A DNA stretch of 64,000 nt from assembly GCA_965240325.2 (NCBI GenBank), contig OZ251228.1, positions 1,426,001 to 1,490,000 of the forward strand, in the 5' to 3' direction. Below the pieces are notes generated by a model, which was not told where the DNA came from, searched no databases, and saw nothing but the letters and a program-made list of their open reading frames with translations. The position numbers and the translations under genes were made by a program. Source of the DNA: Rebecca billardiae RCC1528 (taxonomy: Eukaryota; Haptophyta). Numbering within the stretch: the stretch's first letter is position 1; every line of letters starts with the position of its first letter. Of this stretch, positions 20,939-32,100 are shown in pieces.

Positions 20939-23900
20939 GGCGCCCAAGGGCCGTGGCCGGCCGGGGCGGCGGCGCCTCCCGGCTCCCGCGCGCGGCAGCT
21001 TGTGCACCACGGCCGTCCCGCAGCGTCGATGCGCGCCGCGAGCGGGCCACTGCCAGCAATTCCGGTCCTTGCCGCTGTGGGCAGACTCATTCTATTATTT
21101 AACGACACGGGTCCGGGTACAGTTTACTATGATTTAACGTGCATTGGTTGGTTGGGGGCTGGGCAGGGTAGGGGTGGAGGCTTCGGCCGCCAGCCTGATC
21201 ACCCGGAGCCCGTTATAAAGGGGAATTTAAAAAAAACTTGGTTAACCAGTGGGCCCCCACTGCCGTCATGCGTTCGCGCGCCCTCGGATCTGCCGTGCGC
21301 GTTGAGGCGCATGGCGCCTTGCGTTGCGGCAGTCGTGCCCGTGCTCGTGGTTCATGCACGCCCCGCGACGATACGCATGTCTGGTGTGCCCTGCTTTGCT
21401 CGCGCTGCGGTTTCCTCGTCCACAGCCTTGTGATCACGCGGGCCGCCATTTCGACCGGCTACTGGCCTGCTGTCGCGCGCGTGCGTGCGGTCCGACCGAC
21501 GTCGGCAAGGCTGACTGCGAGGCAGTGATGTTGAGTAGTCTCATACCCATCGCACAGCAGCAAAAAAGCCGACCTTGAATGCCCCAGGGGCGCACACGCG
21601 CCCATCATGCTCGTCGGACAGGCCTTCTCGAGAACTGCGCCGGGTTTTCCTACCCACACAAAGATCCCGTGCACGGCTGTCAAGCCCGCATGCGGCCTTG
21701 GGAGGCGCTGCGCACGCGGGCCCTCGCGTCGCCCAGCGGCCCAGTGCTCGCCCGCGCCCCTTCGGGCGAGTGGTCAACAAGCCGGCAGGGCAGTTCAGCT
21801 GACAATCAGCTGATCGACATTCGACACCGGTCAGCTGGCTGACAGGCGGGGAGTCGGCTGACCGGTTGACCGGCTGACACTGACACACTGTCCGAAGCTG
21901 GGCCGGGCTCGCCACATCGCGGCTCAGGCTGACCGGCTGGCGGCTCGGGCTGACACGTGTCAGCCGGCTGTTTGAGCACAAGTTGACAGGCACTGGTGAG
22001 ACACAGCCGGCGTCTTAAGTCGTTGGCAGACTCACTCACTACTATTGCTAGTACAAGTAGTAAGTAGCGCGGAGTATTCTCAGTCTGCGGCTCACGGAGG
22101 CAGTCGAGGCACGCCACGGCGACCGGCCGAGGTCGCCCACCGTCAGTCGTGGCGGCGCGGGTGGCGCGGGCCGGACGGGCCGCGGCAGCGGGCACCGCCC
22201 CCCTCCCGCCGCCGGAGAGAGTCGGCTGCGTACAAAGAATCAGCTGCGGCTAGCGCGGTTCAATCGAATACTCACCATCAGGCATCTCGGAGGCCGATCA
22301 GTCTGCGAAAATAGGCAGTAGCCGGGCCCGCTCGGCCGCGGAGCGGAGCGCTGGCTGCCGCACCTGCCTGTCGACCAGCCAGTCAGCTGGTCGGCTGATA
22401 CTGACAGTGCCTAGTCAGCGCACTCGGCTGATGTACGGTCCTGAGCCGACCGATGCCCGCCCCGCGTGTGCGCACCTCGGCCGTTCGGTCCGACGACAGC
22501 CGGCCTGACTGGCTTTGATGAGCTTGAGAGACCGACTCGGTGAGAAGCCGGCCAGCCAAGGGTAAAACCCTTGGTCCACTACTCACTCCAGCTTATGAAC
22601 AGCCGTACTTGCACTGTGAATAATCGTTCATTAGGGTAATACTGTAATCTCGCCTGCCTGTGAGCTGTGTGCGTCTTCTGCTCTTATTATATGGGTTGGC
22701 GCTGCGCGTCAACTTGGGCAGGAAACCTGTTTCTTAAACGCCTGATGGCTCGCGGCTGGTAGCCCGAGCTCGCAACATCCGACGTTGCCATGGGCGCAAG
22801 CGACGGCGCTCTGGGGGCTCAGCGGCGAGGCTGACGACGCGCGCGCGCGTGCACGTGTCAGTGTGAGCACGAAGTGCGCGCTGCAATGACTGGCCCGCCT
22901 GCAACACCACGCCCCGCGCTGTGAGTGAGAGTGTGGCCCGTGCCCAAGCGAGAACGGCCGGGCGGATTACCTTGCCGTCCGCCAACCAGCCCGCGGCCGC
23001 CTGCTGCAGCTCGTGGAACACGCGGTCACGCGCGCGCGCGTGGAGGGCGGACCTACGCGCATGCGCCCGCCGCGTGTGTCGCTTCACGCGCTGGCACCGC
23101 ACGCGAGCCGCTCGTCGCGCGCAGTGCAGCTCGAGCACTCCGTCGCCACTCGGACTCAGCCGGCGTCACGAGCTCGCGAGTCGTGCTCGAGCGGAGGCGG
23201 TGCGCGCCGCCCGAGCCGAGGCCGCGCGTGAGGTTCGTACTGGTATGGAGCGCTCGTTGGAACTTGACGCCGGTTTGGCGCCCGCGCGGCGAGGGCGACG
23301 ACGGGCGTACACGGGGCCCGCGGCGGCGGGAAGCGCGCGGGCGCGGCCGAGAACGGCACGGTCCGGACGCCTCTCGCCAGCCGCGGACGCGCACCGCGCC
23401 TCCTCCTCGCACGCTGCTAACTTGATCCGGGTTGAACGGTGGTTTTGCTGCCGATCAGCTCAAGTTCCACGGCTGGTCAAGGTTCGGCTTGCGACCTCGC
23501 CGCTGGTGCTTGCAAGAAGGTACACGAGTTGGTCGAACTCCCACGCACCCGCTCTGCGCTCGTCGACGCCCTCTGAAGGTGACTCGGGGTGCATGCCGGG
23601 CAGTGGAATGCAGTGGTTCGGCGTTGCCTCTCAGTCGTCCAGCGCGTAGGCCATGTAGCGCGGGTGTGGTGCGCGCATGGCCCGGTAATTCGGTCGCGGC
23701 ATGTCGGTCTGGGCTGCCCAAGGCCTGCCGCACCGCAAAGCGAGCGCTCAGGAGCGTGTGCCGACCGTGCCAGCCCCGCCGAGATGGGGCACTTCGCTGG
23801 GAAATGCGGTGTCAAGTTCCACCCCCGCTCAAGTTCCAACGAGCGCTCCATAATTATGTCCAATAATGCAAGATGAAGATGATACCCGCATGCCAATAGC

Positions 23901-24241
23901 AGTTCGCCCCAAATGAAACTGTAGTACTACTCAGCTATAGACTGTGATGAATAGTGGTGCGCGCTCATGTACAGAAAAGTATAAGGGTATTGACGAAATA
24001 TATCCTCAGCGGGTGCGGCATCATCTAGATCTCCACCCGGAAAGGCCTTGGTGAAATGAAATATCCTACCGAGAGAGGTACATGTATCATTTAACGGCGG
24101 TGAATCGGATTCAGCGCGCACCTTTCGACGAATGACAAGCTGAGAGCAGGTTTGGTGGAAGGAATAGCGAGGATTCCTTAAGCACTCCACTGCCACCCAC
24201 ATCTTCTCACATCAAGATCACGAGGCGCGGCCGCGGTGCCG
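20939..24241. other. Long gene-poor interval
   Basis: No convincing gene in 3.3 kb. Positions 21790-22000 and 22360-22440 are thick with degenerate GTCAGCTG/CTGACCGG motifs. A block at about 22643-22680 repeats 17004-17040. A TIR element lies at 23244-23852. Frames here are GC-driven and lack any domain. Confidence 0.5.
23244..23852. mobile_element. 609-bp MITE-like element with 24-bp inverted ends
   Basis: TATGGAGCGCTCG followed by TTGGAACTTGA (23244-23267) is present as an exact inverted copy at 23829-23852. TA sits at both outermost ends, fitting a TA target duplication. The subterminal motif TCAAGTTCCA recurs inside at 23457-23466 and 23812-23821. There is no transposase frame, so it is non-autonomous if mobile. 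Confidence 0.55.
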
Positions 24242-26701
24242 ATGAGCGCGTTTCTGCACGTGGCGGGCAGCGGCGCGGGAGCTCCACCTGTGCCGCCCGT
24301 AAGCACATCACCAAAGCCGCGCTTGGCCATTGCATCCGTCACCGCGCCGCCGCCGGCGCTCAACGAGCCTCAGAAGCTGCGGCCGTTTCTGCCCGCCGCG
24401 ATCGCACCGACAGGCGGCCCGCGCGCGCACGTGCCGCGGGGCGCGCGAAAAACGCACTCGGGGCCGCAGCCGACGTTTGATCGCGGCCACGCCTTTGTTG
24501 ACCACTCCAAGCAGCTCTTCGCCAGCCGCCGCGCCGTGGCCCTCGCGCACCCGCGCGGCGCGCGCACGCCGGGCATGACGACGAGCCCCTGGGTCGATCC
24601 CAATGCGCCTCCCTTGGTGCGGAGACAGTCTACGGGGCCGAGTGGCGAGGCGCGTGAGCGACTTCCTCGGCTCTCCGAGCCGGAGGGCGCCTACCGTGGG
24701 CACGCGGCCCGGCACCCGGCGCTTCCCGGGCCGTTGGATCGCGACGCTCTGGACGGGTCTGCTGCGTCTCTCGCTATCTCGCCGCCGCCCGAGGATAGCA
24801 TCGGCGCGCCCACGCGCTCCCCGACGCGGCGCTCCCCCTCGCTGCACTCATCACCACGCCGCGCTTCCTTCCGCACATCGCCGGGCCAGAGCCGCTCGCC
24901 CGTCAAGTCGTCGCCGCTGGCGCGGCCTCACAGGCCCAAGTCCCTCCGGCACTCGGTCTCGTCGCACTTTGACCTGCACTCGATCCGCGGCTCGCTGCTC
25001 GAGGAGGCGCTGCGCCCTCCCAACGCGGAGGCGGCGCTCATGGCGAGCACGGCGCTCGGCACCGCGCTCGCGCGCTCGCCGTCCACGTCCGTGCTCAACG
25101 AGCGAGGCGGCAGGCCGCTCGGCGACATCCCGCGCTCGAGCTCGGCGCACGCGGCGCTCTCCGCCCTCGCGGACGGCGACGACGACGGCGACGACGACGA
25201 CGACGGTGACGACCATCCGAACGCGGACGCCGCGGCGGCTGGTGATGCGGATGGCCCGCATGACCACCTGGAGCGCTTTGTCACACTCCTTGAGATCTCG
25301 CCGCTCTTCGCCTCGCTCAGCCGCGCCGAGCTCGAGGCCGTGTGCGCGGCCGCGCGGTACAGCGTGCACGCGCGCAACCATGTGGCTTTCCGTGAGGGCG
25401 CGCCCGCGCTCTCGATCGGCGTTCTCCTGGCCGGCGGGCTCGAGGTGCGCGACCACAGCGGGCGCGAGGAGGTGCTCGAGCGGCGGGTACAGCAGAGCAC
25501 CGCGCCGCCGCTCTTCGGCCTCGAGGGTTGCGGTCTCTTCCCGCGCCTCGCCACCGCGCGCGCGCGCACAGACGGCTGCGCTGTGATGATGATCCCGCGC
25601 GGCGCGCTGCCGCCAGAGGTGCTGGGCGCGGCGTCGCGAGAGGTGGTGCTCAGCCTGCTCAAGCGCACGCGCGAGCTCGAGGCGCCGCTCACCCGCAGCG
25701 CCGCCGCGCGCGCCGCTCTCGCGCCCCTCTTCAAACCCGTCAAGATCGGCGCGGGCGAGGTGCTCACCTCGCAGGGCGAGCCCGCCGACGCCCTGTATGT
25801 GCTCGTCGCTGGCACACTCGACGTGCGCGTGCGCGCTGGCCACGGCGCGGAGGTGCAGGTGGGCATGCTCGAGACGCGGCACGACGACCACTCGGTGCTG
25901 CTCGGCGAGACGGTGCTCCACGCCGGCGGTGTGCGCACGTCGACCGTCGTCGCGCGAGAGCCGAGCTGGCTCCTGCGCATGGACAGCATCGAGGTCCCCA
26001 AGCTGGCCGCGGCCGTGCCCGAGCTTCTCGATGCGCTCGCAGAGGTGTGCGCGCGCGCGCGCGCCCGCGCCCGCGTCCGGGTGTCGATGACGCGCATCGC
26101 TCCCGCGGCGCGCGGCGGGAGCACGGCGCCATCGGCCGCGCCCAAGTTGACCTGTGCCCTACCCTCGGCCCTACACCTGCGCACCGTGCCACGGCGACCC
26201 GCGCAGGCTCGCTCGCTGCGCGACGCGGCGGATCGATCCAAAGTGCATGTGGCGGAAATGAGGCACGAGGAGGAGGTGGAGCGCGCGCTGGCGGAGTGCA
26301 CGTCCTTGGACAGCGCGTTGGCCCACTTGGGCGCACCTGCCGTTGACCCCACGCACGACGACCATCACGAGGAGGTGATCAAGAACACGCTTGCTGTGGC
26401 CGGCTTTCGTCGGCGCTCCGTTGGCCTCAACGCGGGGCTCGCGCGGCACGCCAAGATGATGCTGCACGGGACGGAGGAGGGGCCGCACAACGAGGCTGGC
26501 GGTCCGCGCGCGCGCAGTGGTACACCCGGCATCGATGCCTGGCGGCCAGAAGACAGAGGCGCCGGCACGCCGTCTACCCCGCCAGAGGAGACGCAGCTCC
26601 CTTCGCTCACAAATCGACGGTCCGTCATGGCGCAGGTGCGCGTCATTGAGCGCGCGAGCATGGCGGCGGCCTCCAAGACCACCGGCGCAGCAGGCTGCTG
26701 A
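24242..26701 (+). CDS. Protein with two cyclic-nucleotide-binding-like domains
   Basis: Predicted exons 24242-26044 and 26207-26701, about 765 residues. The proposed 162-nt phase-0 intron (GTGTGCGCGC... ending CGCAG) is in frame and stop-free, so an unspliced 819-residue product is also possible. The first 340 residues are disordered, Pro/Ser-rich, with an Asp run near 320. CNBD-like domain 1 starts near residue 343 (LLEISPLFASLSRAELEAV) but its phosphate-binding cassette is degenerate. Domain 2 (about 493-581) has FKPVKIGAGEVLTSQGEPAD, then LLGETVLHAGGVRTS, keeping the Gly-Glu and Arg that contact the cyclic nucleotide. No kinase or channel domain is attached, so it could be a PKA-regulatory-like or stand-alone cAMP/cGMP receptor. 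No pseudosubstrate motif was recognised. Domain 2 is the most likely ligand binder. Confidence 0.7.
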   Translation: MSAFLHVAGSGAGAPPVPPVSTSPKPRLAIASVTAPPPALNEPQKLRPFLPAAIAPTGGPRAHVPRGARKTHSGPQPTFDRGHAFVDHSKQLFASRRAVALAHPRGARTPGMTTSPWVDPNAPPLVRRQSTGPSGEARERLPRLSEPEGAYRGHAARHPALPGPLDRDALDGSAASLAISPPPEDSIGAPTRSPTRRSPSLHSSPRRASFRTSPGQSRSPVKSSPLARPHRPKSLRHSVSSHFDLHSIRGSLLEEALRPPNAEAALMASTALGTALARSPSTSVLNERGGRPLGDIPRSSSAHAALSALADGDDDGDDDDDGDDHPNADAAAAGDADGPHDHLERFVTLLEISPLFASLSRAELEAVCAAARYSVHARNHVAFREGAPALSIGVLLAGGLEVRDHSGREEVLERRVQQSTAPPLFGLEGCGLFPRLATARARTDGCAVMMIPRGALPPEVLGAASREVVLSLLKRTRELEAPLTRSAAARAALAPLFKPVKIGAGEVLTSQGEPADALYVLVAGTLDVRVRAGHGAEVQVGMLETRHDDHSVLLGETVLHAGGVRTSTVVAREPSWLLRMDSIEVPKLAAAVPELLDALAEVCARARARARVRVSMTRIAPAARGGSTAPSAAPKLTCALPSALHLRTVPRRPAQARSLRDAADRSKVHVAEMRHEEEVERALAECTSLDSALAHLGAPAVDPTHDDHHEEVIKNTLAVAGFRRRSVGLNAGLARHAKMMLHGTEEGPHNEAGGPRARSGTPGIDAWRPEDRGAGTPSTPPEETQLPSLTNRRSVMAQVRVIERASMAAASKTTGAAGC

Positions 26702-27107
26702 AGCCGCGTGCGTGCACGCCGGTGCTGGTGCGTCAGGCGTCGTCGGCGCGTCTCAGACTTATGAATAGCACAGTAGTCGTCGTCACACGCGGGGGCCTCC
26801 GGGCGCCTCCGCGCACGCGGCGCGCAGCGGAGTGCCGCTGAGCCCCCTGCCGCTGGCGCCGGCGGCCCGCCGTGCGCCTAGGGCTTGAGGTCGGCCGCCC
26901 GTCGTGGCCGCCTGCACTCTGTCGTCAGGCGCAGCGCCGCAGGGCCGGCCGCTGGCCCCGGAGACTATCGGTCGCAGTCCGACGGCGCCATCCTGAATAA
27001 GGCTGACCCGAATTAGGCTGACGGCTCTGAATAAATTAATGGCCAGCAACTATTTAGTAGTATTTAATAATATATATATACTACTTAGGCAATATCAATA
27101 ATCAGCG

Positions 27108-27108
<1 letters not shown>
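26702..27108. other. Intergenic, no gene
   Basis: Spacer between the CNBD gene and the (TA)n tract. It becomes AT-rich after 26990, with ATTAGGCTGAC/AATAAGGCTGAC reiterations. Confidence 0.5.

Positions 27109-27147
<39 letters not shown>
27109..27147. repeat. (TA)n microsatellite
   Basis: About 39 bp of alternating TA, directly upstream of the first copy of the 796-bp unit. Confidence 0.95.
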
Positions 27148-27151
<4 letters not shown>

Positions 27152-27155
<4 letters not shown>

Positions 27156-28212
27156 CCTCCTGCATGAAGAGCGACGCGACGCCATTGAGTATGGACGAAC
27201 ATCACCCACAGTCTGCGTGATGTGCATGACGAGGGCAGGTATTGCAGCATATATGCGAGCATGCAGCAAATGCCGATACACACCATGCCGAAATGGTGAT
27301 GTATAAATATATACTTGCGCGTGGTGGGGATTTGTCCCTGGCTGAACGGGAAGAGCGACTGAGCCGACGGTGCCAAAGCTGCGCGCAGACTGCGCCAGCG
27401 TGTGGCAGCAAGGTCCCTGGCTCAGGCAAGCGCAGCACTCACAGGCCTGACGACAAGGTTGTCAACCACAACGGAGGCTGCAGGGGCGGATGGCGGGTTT
27501 CGCAACGAGCACAAGCAAAGAACGCAGAGGAGATGGCGGGACCTCGGGCTTTGCAAATGCGCAGGCCGAAGCAGGGGCTGCCGAGAGATGAGCAGCTCGG
27601 CCCGAAAGGTCGTGTAACCGATGATCGAGCGAGCTCTGCTAGGTGGGCTGCTTGATATGAACTTTGGTAAGTTGCCACGCCGACTTAAGATGACCTTGGA
27701 TATGATCTCGAGCGCCGGATAGTGGAGAGGAGCGGGTACTTACAGAGGAGCCAGTGTGGTTGGCCGATATGAAAGGACCAGCGCCCGCCATGATGATGAT
27801 AAAGGATAGCTCCGTGGCCGATGAGCTCCGGAAATCGACTGCAACTACCTGCAGGACCTAGAAGACGATGGCGGCCCTTGTCCACCAGCTGCGCGTTGCC
27901 TTTCCAGCCTCCCGACACACTCGGTTATAACTCCGTTATAACGCCACGTGTCCTCCTGCATGAAGAGCGACGCGACGCCATTGAGTATGGACGAACATCA
28001 CCCACAGTCTGCGTGATGTGCATGCGAGGGCAGGTATTGCAGCATATATGCGAGCATGCAGCAAATGCCGATACACACCATGCCGAAATGGTGATGTATA
28101 AATATATACTTGCGCGTGGTGGGGATTTGTCCCTGGCTGAACGGGAAGAGCGACTGAGCCGACGGTGCCAAAGCTGCGCGCAGACTGCGCCAGCGTGTGG
28201 CAGCAAGGTCCC
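27152..28212 (+). repeat. Type I tandem unit, 796-bp period, 1.3 copies
   Basis: The first copy is 27152-27947; a second, truncated copy starts at 27948 and ends at about 28212. The first ~265 bp of each are almost identical (both start GTGTCCTCCTGCATGAAG), differing by about one base near 27233/28024. The complete copy ends with two GTTATAAC palindromes separated by TCC, then GCCAC (27924-27947). It lacks terminal inverted repeats. An inverted partial copy lies at 37568-38024. No protein is evident. Confidence 0.85.
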
Positions 28213-28322
28213 GTTTGTGAGCAGGAGAGATCCCGTTGAGGATGAGGGCGCTGCTGAGAGATGATGGAGGCGGATGACACGGAGGAGGCCGGAGGTCTGT
28301 AGCGCAAGGTGGCACGTCCTCG

Positions 28323-28342
28323 TTTTTTTTTGTTTTTTTTTG
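28323..28342 (-). other. Poly(A)-like tract on the minus strand
   Basis: On the minus strand the tract reads A9-C-A10. It lies downstream of the retroelement RT gene and could be its 3' poly(A) end. It is followed on the retroelement side by a (CG)n stretch at about 28355-28374. Confidence 0.4.
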
Positions 28343-28404
28343 AGGTTGCGTGCGTGTGCGCGCGCGCGCGCGCGTTGGGTAAGTAAGCGAGTTCGGGGGT
28401 GGGT

Positions 28405-28960
28405 GCTTGGGGACCTACAAAGGTCTGGCCCGCAAGGGCTGTGCCTACAAAGGCTGTGCCTACAAAGGTCACTGGTGTGCCTACAAAGGTCACGGATGTG
28501 CCTACAAAGGCTGTGCCTACAAAGGTCACTGGTGTGCCTACAAAGGTCACTGGTGTGCCTACAAAGGTCACGGGTGTGCCTACAAAGGCTGTGCCTACAA
28601 AGGTCACGGGTGTGCCTACAAAGGTCACGGATGTGCCTACAAAGGCTGTGCCTACAAAGGTCACTGGTGTGCCTACAAAGGTCACTGGTGTGCCTACAAA
28701 GGTCACTGATGTGCCTACAAAGGCTGTGCCTACAAAGGTCACTGGTGTGCCTACAAAGGTCACGGGTGTGCCTACAAAGGCTGTGCCTACAAAGGTCACG
28801 GGTGTGCCTACAAAGGCTGTGCCTACAAAGGTCACGGGTGTGCCTACAAAGGCTGTGCCTACAAAGGTCACGGGTGTGCCTACAAAGGCTGTGCCTACAA
28901 AGGTCACGGGTATGCCTGCAAAGGCTGTGCCCACAAAGGCTGGTGGCCTACAAAGGCTTG
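28405..28960. repeat. Minisatellite of interspersed 15-bp and 21-bp units
   Basis: Roughly 28 units share the core GTGCCTACAAAGG. One type is 15 bp (core plus CT); the other is 21 bp (core plus TCACTG/TCACGG). Because both lengths are multiples of three and contain no stop, all three plus-strand frames stay open (VPTKVTG-, CAYKGHG- and LCLQRS-type repeats). I treat these frames as by-products of the repeat, not genes. The last units near 28910-28960 are diverged. Confidence 0.9.
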
Positions 28961-29172
28961 GCCGAAGCGTAGAGACGATGTTGCTGCAACTTGAGCGAGA
29001 GATGTGCGCCGCGTCGCCAGAGCGCGCCTCCCAGCGGAGCCGGCAACGCGTGCGCCGGCGCGAGGGCCGGATCCGGCTGCGAGCGCGACTGCAGCGCGAG
29101 CGCGACGGGCGGCGGCCGCCGCCAAACTGCGCCGCGCGACTGGCGAGCAGTCGATGCAGCGGCGTCCGTGTC

Positions 29173-32100
29173 TCAGCGACAAGCGCCCACCGCGGGCGGC
29201 GCGCCACGGACTCGCGAGCGCCGCCACACCGGCCCAGGGTTGCTGGCCTCGCCCACGCGCTCACCGCGCAGCGGCATGGGCGGATCGGCAGCGAGGACGA
29301 GCGGACGCGAGAGCAGCGCGACGAGCTCGTCAAGCAGCGCCTGCACGCGCACGACGGGCACTGCGAGCCACGTCGGGCGTAGGCCGAGCTGGGCGCACAG
29401 GCGCTCGAGGACGCCAAACTCGCCGCGGCTAGCTGCGTCCGCCAACGGGTTCATCTCGGAGAGGAGGAACTCCGAGTCGGCCAGCTCTGCGATCGCCCGC
29501 CATTCAGGGGCGTCGAGCAGCGCGAGGTGCGCGTGCTGCAGCAGCGGGGAGTGCGCGGACAGGTTGTGGAGGATGTGGTCGGTGACAGAGCTGTCGGTGC
29601 GGAGCCGGATGACGGCGCCTGCAATGCGCGGCGCGAAGATCAGCACGTTGGCGAACAGCGCGACGAACTCGAGCGCGACCACCGGCAGAGCGAGGTCCGA
29701 CGCGCGCAAGGGCAGGCTCCAGCAGAGCCCGTGGGCGTAGCCCCCCAGCGACGGCACGCGCGCGCCATCCTTGGCGGCGTCCGAGAAGAGCACGAACGCA
29801 GGCGGCGCCGCGGCCGGCAGGTGCCGGCGGGTCGAGGGGCCCGGCAGCGCGTTGGAGAAGAGCACGCCCGCGGTGGAGCGCAGGAGCTTGGCCCAGCGCG
29901 CGCACGCGGCGCGGAGCGTGGCGGTGATGGGCACCGGCCGCGCTGGGTGGCGGCCGAGCTCGCCGAAGTGCGTGTACAGGCCGTAGAAGAACGTGCGGTT
30001 CGCCGGCGTGAGCGGGCGGAAGTGCTCGAGCAGACCGACGAGCGCGCGAAAGGTAGAGAAGGGTACCGGCCTGCTCGCCAGCAAGTCGTCCAGGATGACG
30101 AGAGCGCGCAGGATCTTGGCCGGCGGCACCGCGAGGACGCCAGCGCAGACGACAAAGTCGCAGCCGAGCCAGAGCGCTGACTGGCCGATTTGGCGCTTCT
30201 CGGGGATGGCCATGAGCAGGCCGAGGCTGGTGGTGACGCGGTGCCAGACGGAGAGAAAGCGCACCGTTCTGTCCACGCCGACGATGGAGAAGTTGGTGTC
30301 GTCCGTGAAGCAGTCGCCGCTGAAGAGGCGCAGCTGGGGGCGCCGCGTGGTCACCGCGAGCGCACGGCGCTGCTCGATCCAGCTGCGCACAGCAGGGGGC
30401 GTCAGCGGGTCAGCGAGCATCGCCTCGAAGCGCGGCAGCTCCTCGTCGTCGAAGCACCGCGAGGCGATCTGCACGACGGTCGTGCTTAGGCGCTGCGCGA
30501 TGTTACTGCTGGGCGAGAGCCCAAAGCCGAGGCGCGACTCAGAGACGACGACGTGGCCGCCGGCGGCAACGCCCTCGCCGTCCGGCCGCAGCCAGAGGAG
30601 GCAGACGTTTGGCAGCTCGGCCGTTGCGACGCCGAGGTGGTTGAAGAAGTCGGCCACGTCGTCTGTGAGCGTGAGTATCGGCTCGCCAAACACGGCGGCG
30701 GCGTCGAGCAGGATCGCGTTGTCGTGCATCTTGCCGCCGACCGTGGGCTTGGCTTCGCGCGGCCACTTGCGCGGCGGCGCGCGCGGCAGGGTGGGCGTAA
30801 GACCCGCTGCGATCATCCGCTCGGCCGCGGCGGACGGGGCAGCCGCTGCTGGGCGGGGCACGTCGTGCCAGCCCGCGGCCGCGTCAGCGACCTCGTCGTG
30901 GAGACCGACAGCGACGTTGAGCGGGATGACAGGCACGCCAGCTGTGTCGACGAGCGCGCGGCGGGGCGCGCCGCCATCGGTCGTGCGGCGGTGCCGGTCC
31001 GGCTCGAGCTTGCGCGGCGTGGACCCCTGCGGGCTGAGCCGGCACGGGAGGAACGGGAAGTCGTCCCAGAAGCTGTACCAGCCGCGCGCCGCGAGGCGGA
31101 GGAGCTCCTTGTGCACGGAGGAGGCGGCCGCGCCGAGGGTGGTGAGGTGCGGCAGCAGCACGAGCTGGAGAGCCACATCGGCCTTGAACCGCACACCGTG
31201 GCGCACAAAGGAGAGCAGCTCGCGGTCGGGGAAGTCGGGACCGACGGCAGCTTCGAGGGCGTCCGGCATGAGCGTGCGCGACTCGAGCGGCGCCGAGAAG
31301 TCGAGCGGCAAGTACACGCCGTCCACCTTGCTCCGAAGGTCCCAGACGATGCCGCGGGCCTCCGGGTGGAAGAGGTCCTGGCCGATGGCGAGCGGCGCGT
31401 TGGTGCGCCGGGCGGCTGAGCCGAGCGAGAGGTACGCGCGCAGGTCGGCCTCCTCGCGGCGGCGCCAGCCCGCGACGAGCTCGAGCGCCGCGGGTAAGAG
31501 GATGTCAGCAACCGACCGCGGGCGGTACGAAGTCGCACGCTGCCGCCGCGGCGTCGGCACGTTGGTGTGAGGAGGGTCAAAGCGCGCCGACGTGGAGTCA
31601 AAGGGGAGCGCGGCGAGCGACCCGAGCGGCACGCGCATCGAGTGACCCTGCAGGGCGACAGGGATGCTGGAGCGGTCGGTGCGCACGCGATCGCCCCAGC
31701 CGGTGAGCGACTGGCCTTCCGTGGCCGGCAAGGAGGCGGCGCGTACAGCGATCATCGCCCGCAGAGCGGCGTCGGTCGCCTCGGCCGCGCGCGCCCCTTG
31801 CGCCCACGAGCGCTGCCTGGCGGCCGCCAGCGCCAGATCGCGCGCGGCCGAGGAACCGGCCGGACCCGTCGCGGCGAGAGGAGGCATGCGACGAGGGAGG
31901 ACGTCCACGAGCGCTGCACACGCAGCGGCGGCCGGCTCGTACAAGTCGGAGCCGGCGAACGCGCCCAAAGGGAACCACTCGCAGCCAGCCGCGAGCATCG
32001 GCGAGCGCGGCGGGCGCGTTCGGCTGGGAAGGGCCACGACGTGCGCCTCGCCGCCAAAGCGGCACTCGGCGCCGCGCAGGCGCGTGGCGTAGATGCCCGT

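Noticed and set aside
22734-23866. Several overlapping frames in the 20.9-24.2 kb interval
   Set aside because: They overlap each other on both strands, are Arg/Ala-rich, have no recognisable motif and span a MITE-like element.
28405-28960. CRISPR-like array
   Set aside because: There are no unique spacers: the sequence is contiguous 15- and 21-bp units, in a eukaryotic context.
29200-29260. A standard 2A ribosome-skipping peptide
   Set aside because: The spacing of the acidic residue differs from the consensus and no coding sequence follows; reported only as a resemblance.
27936-29417. Long frames on both strands across the minisatellite (VGTP/PTKV-type peptides)
   Set aside because: Repeat units are 15 and 21 bp, so every forward frame is open; starts are not ATG and no domain is present.
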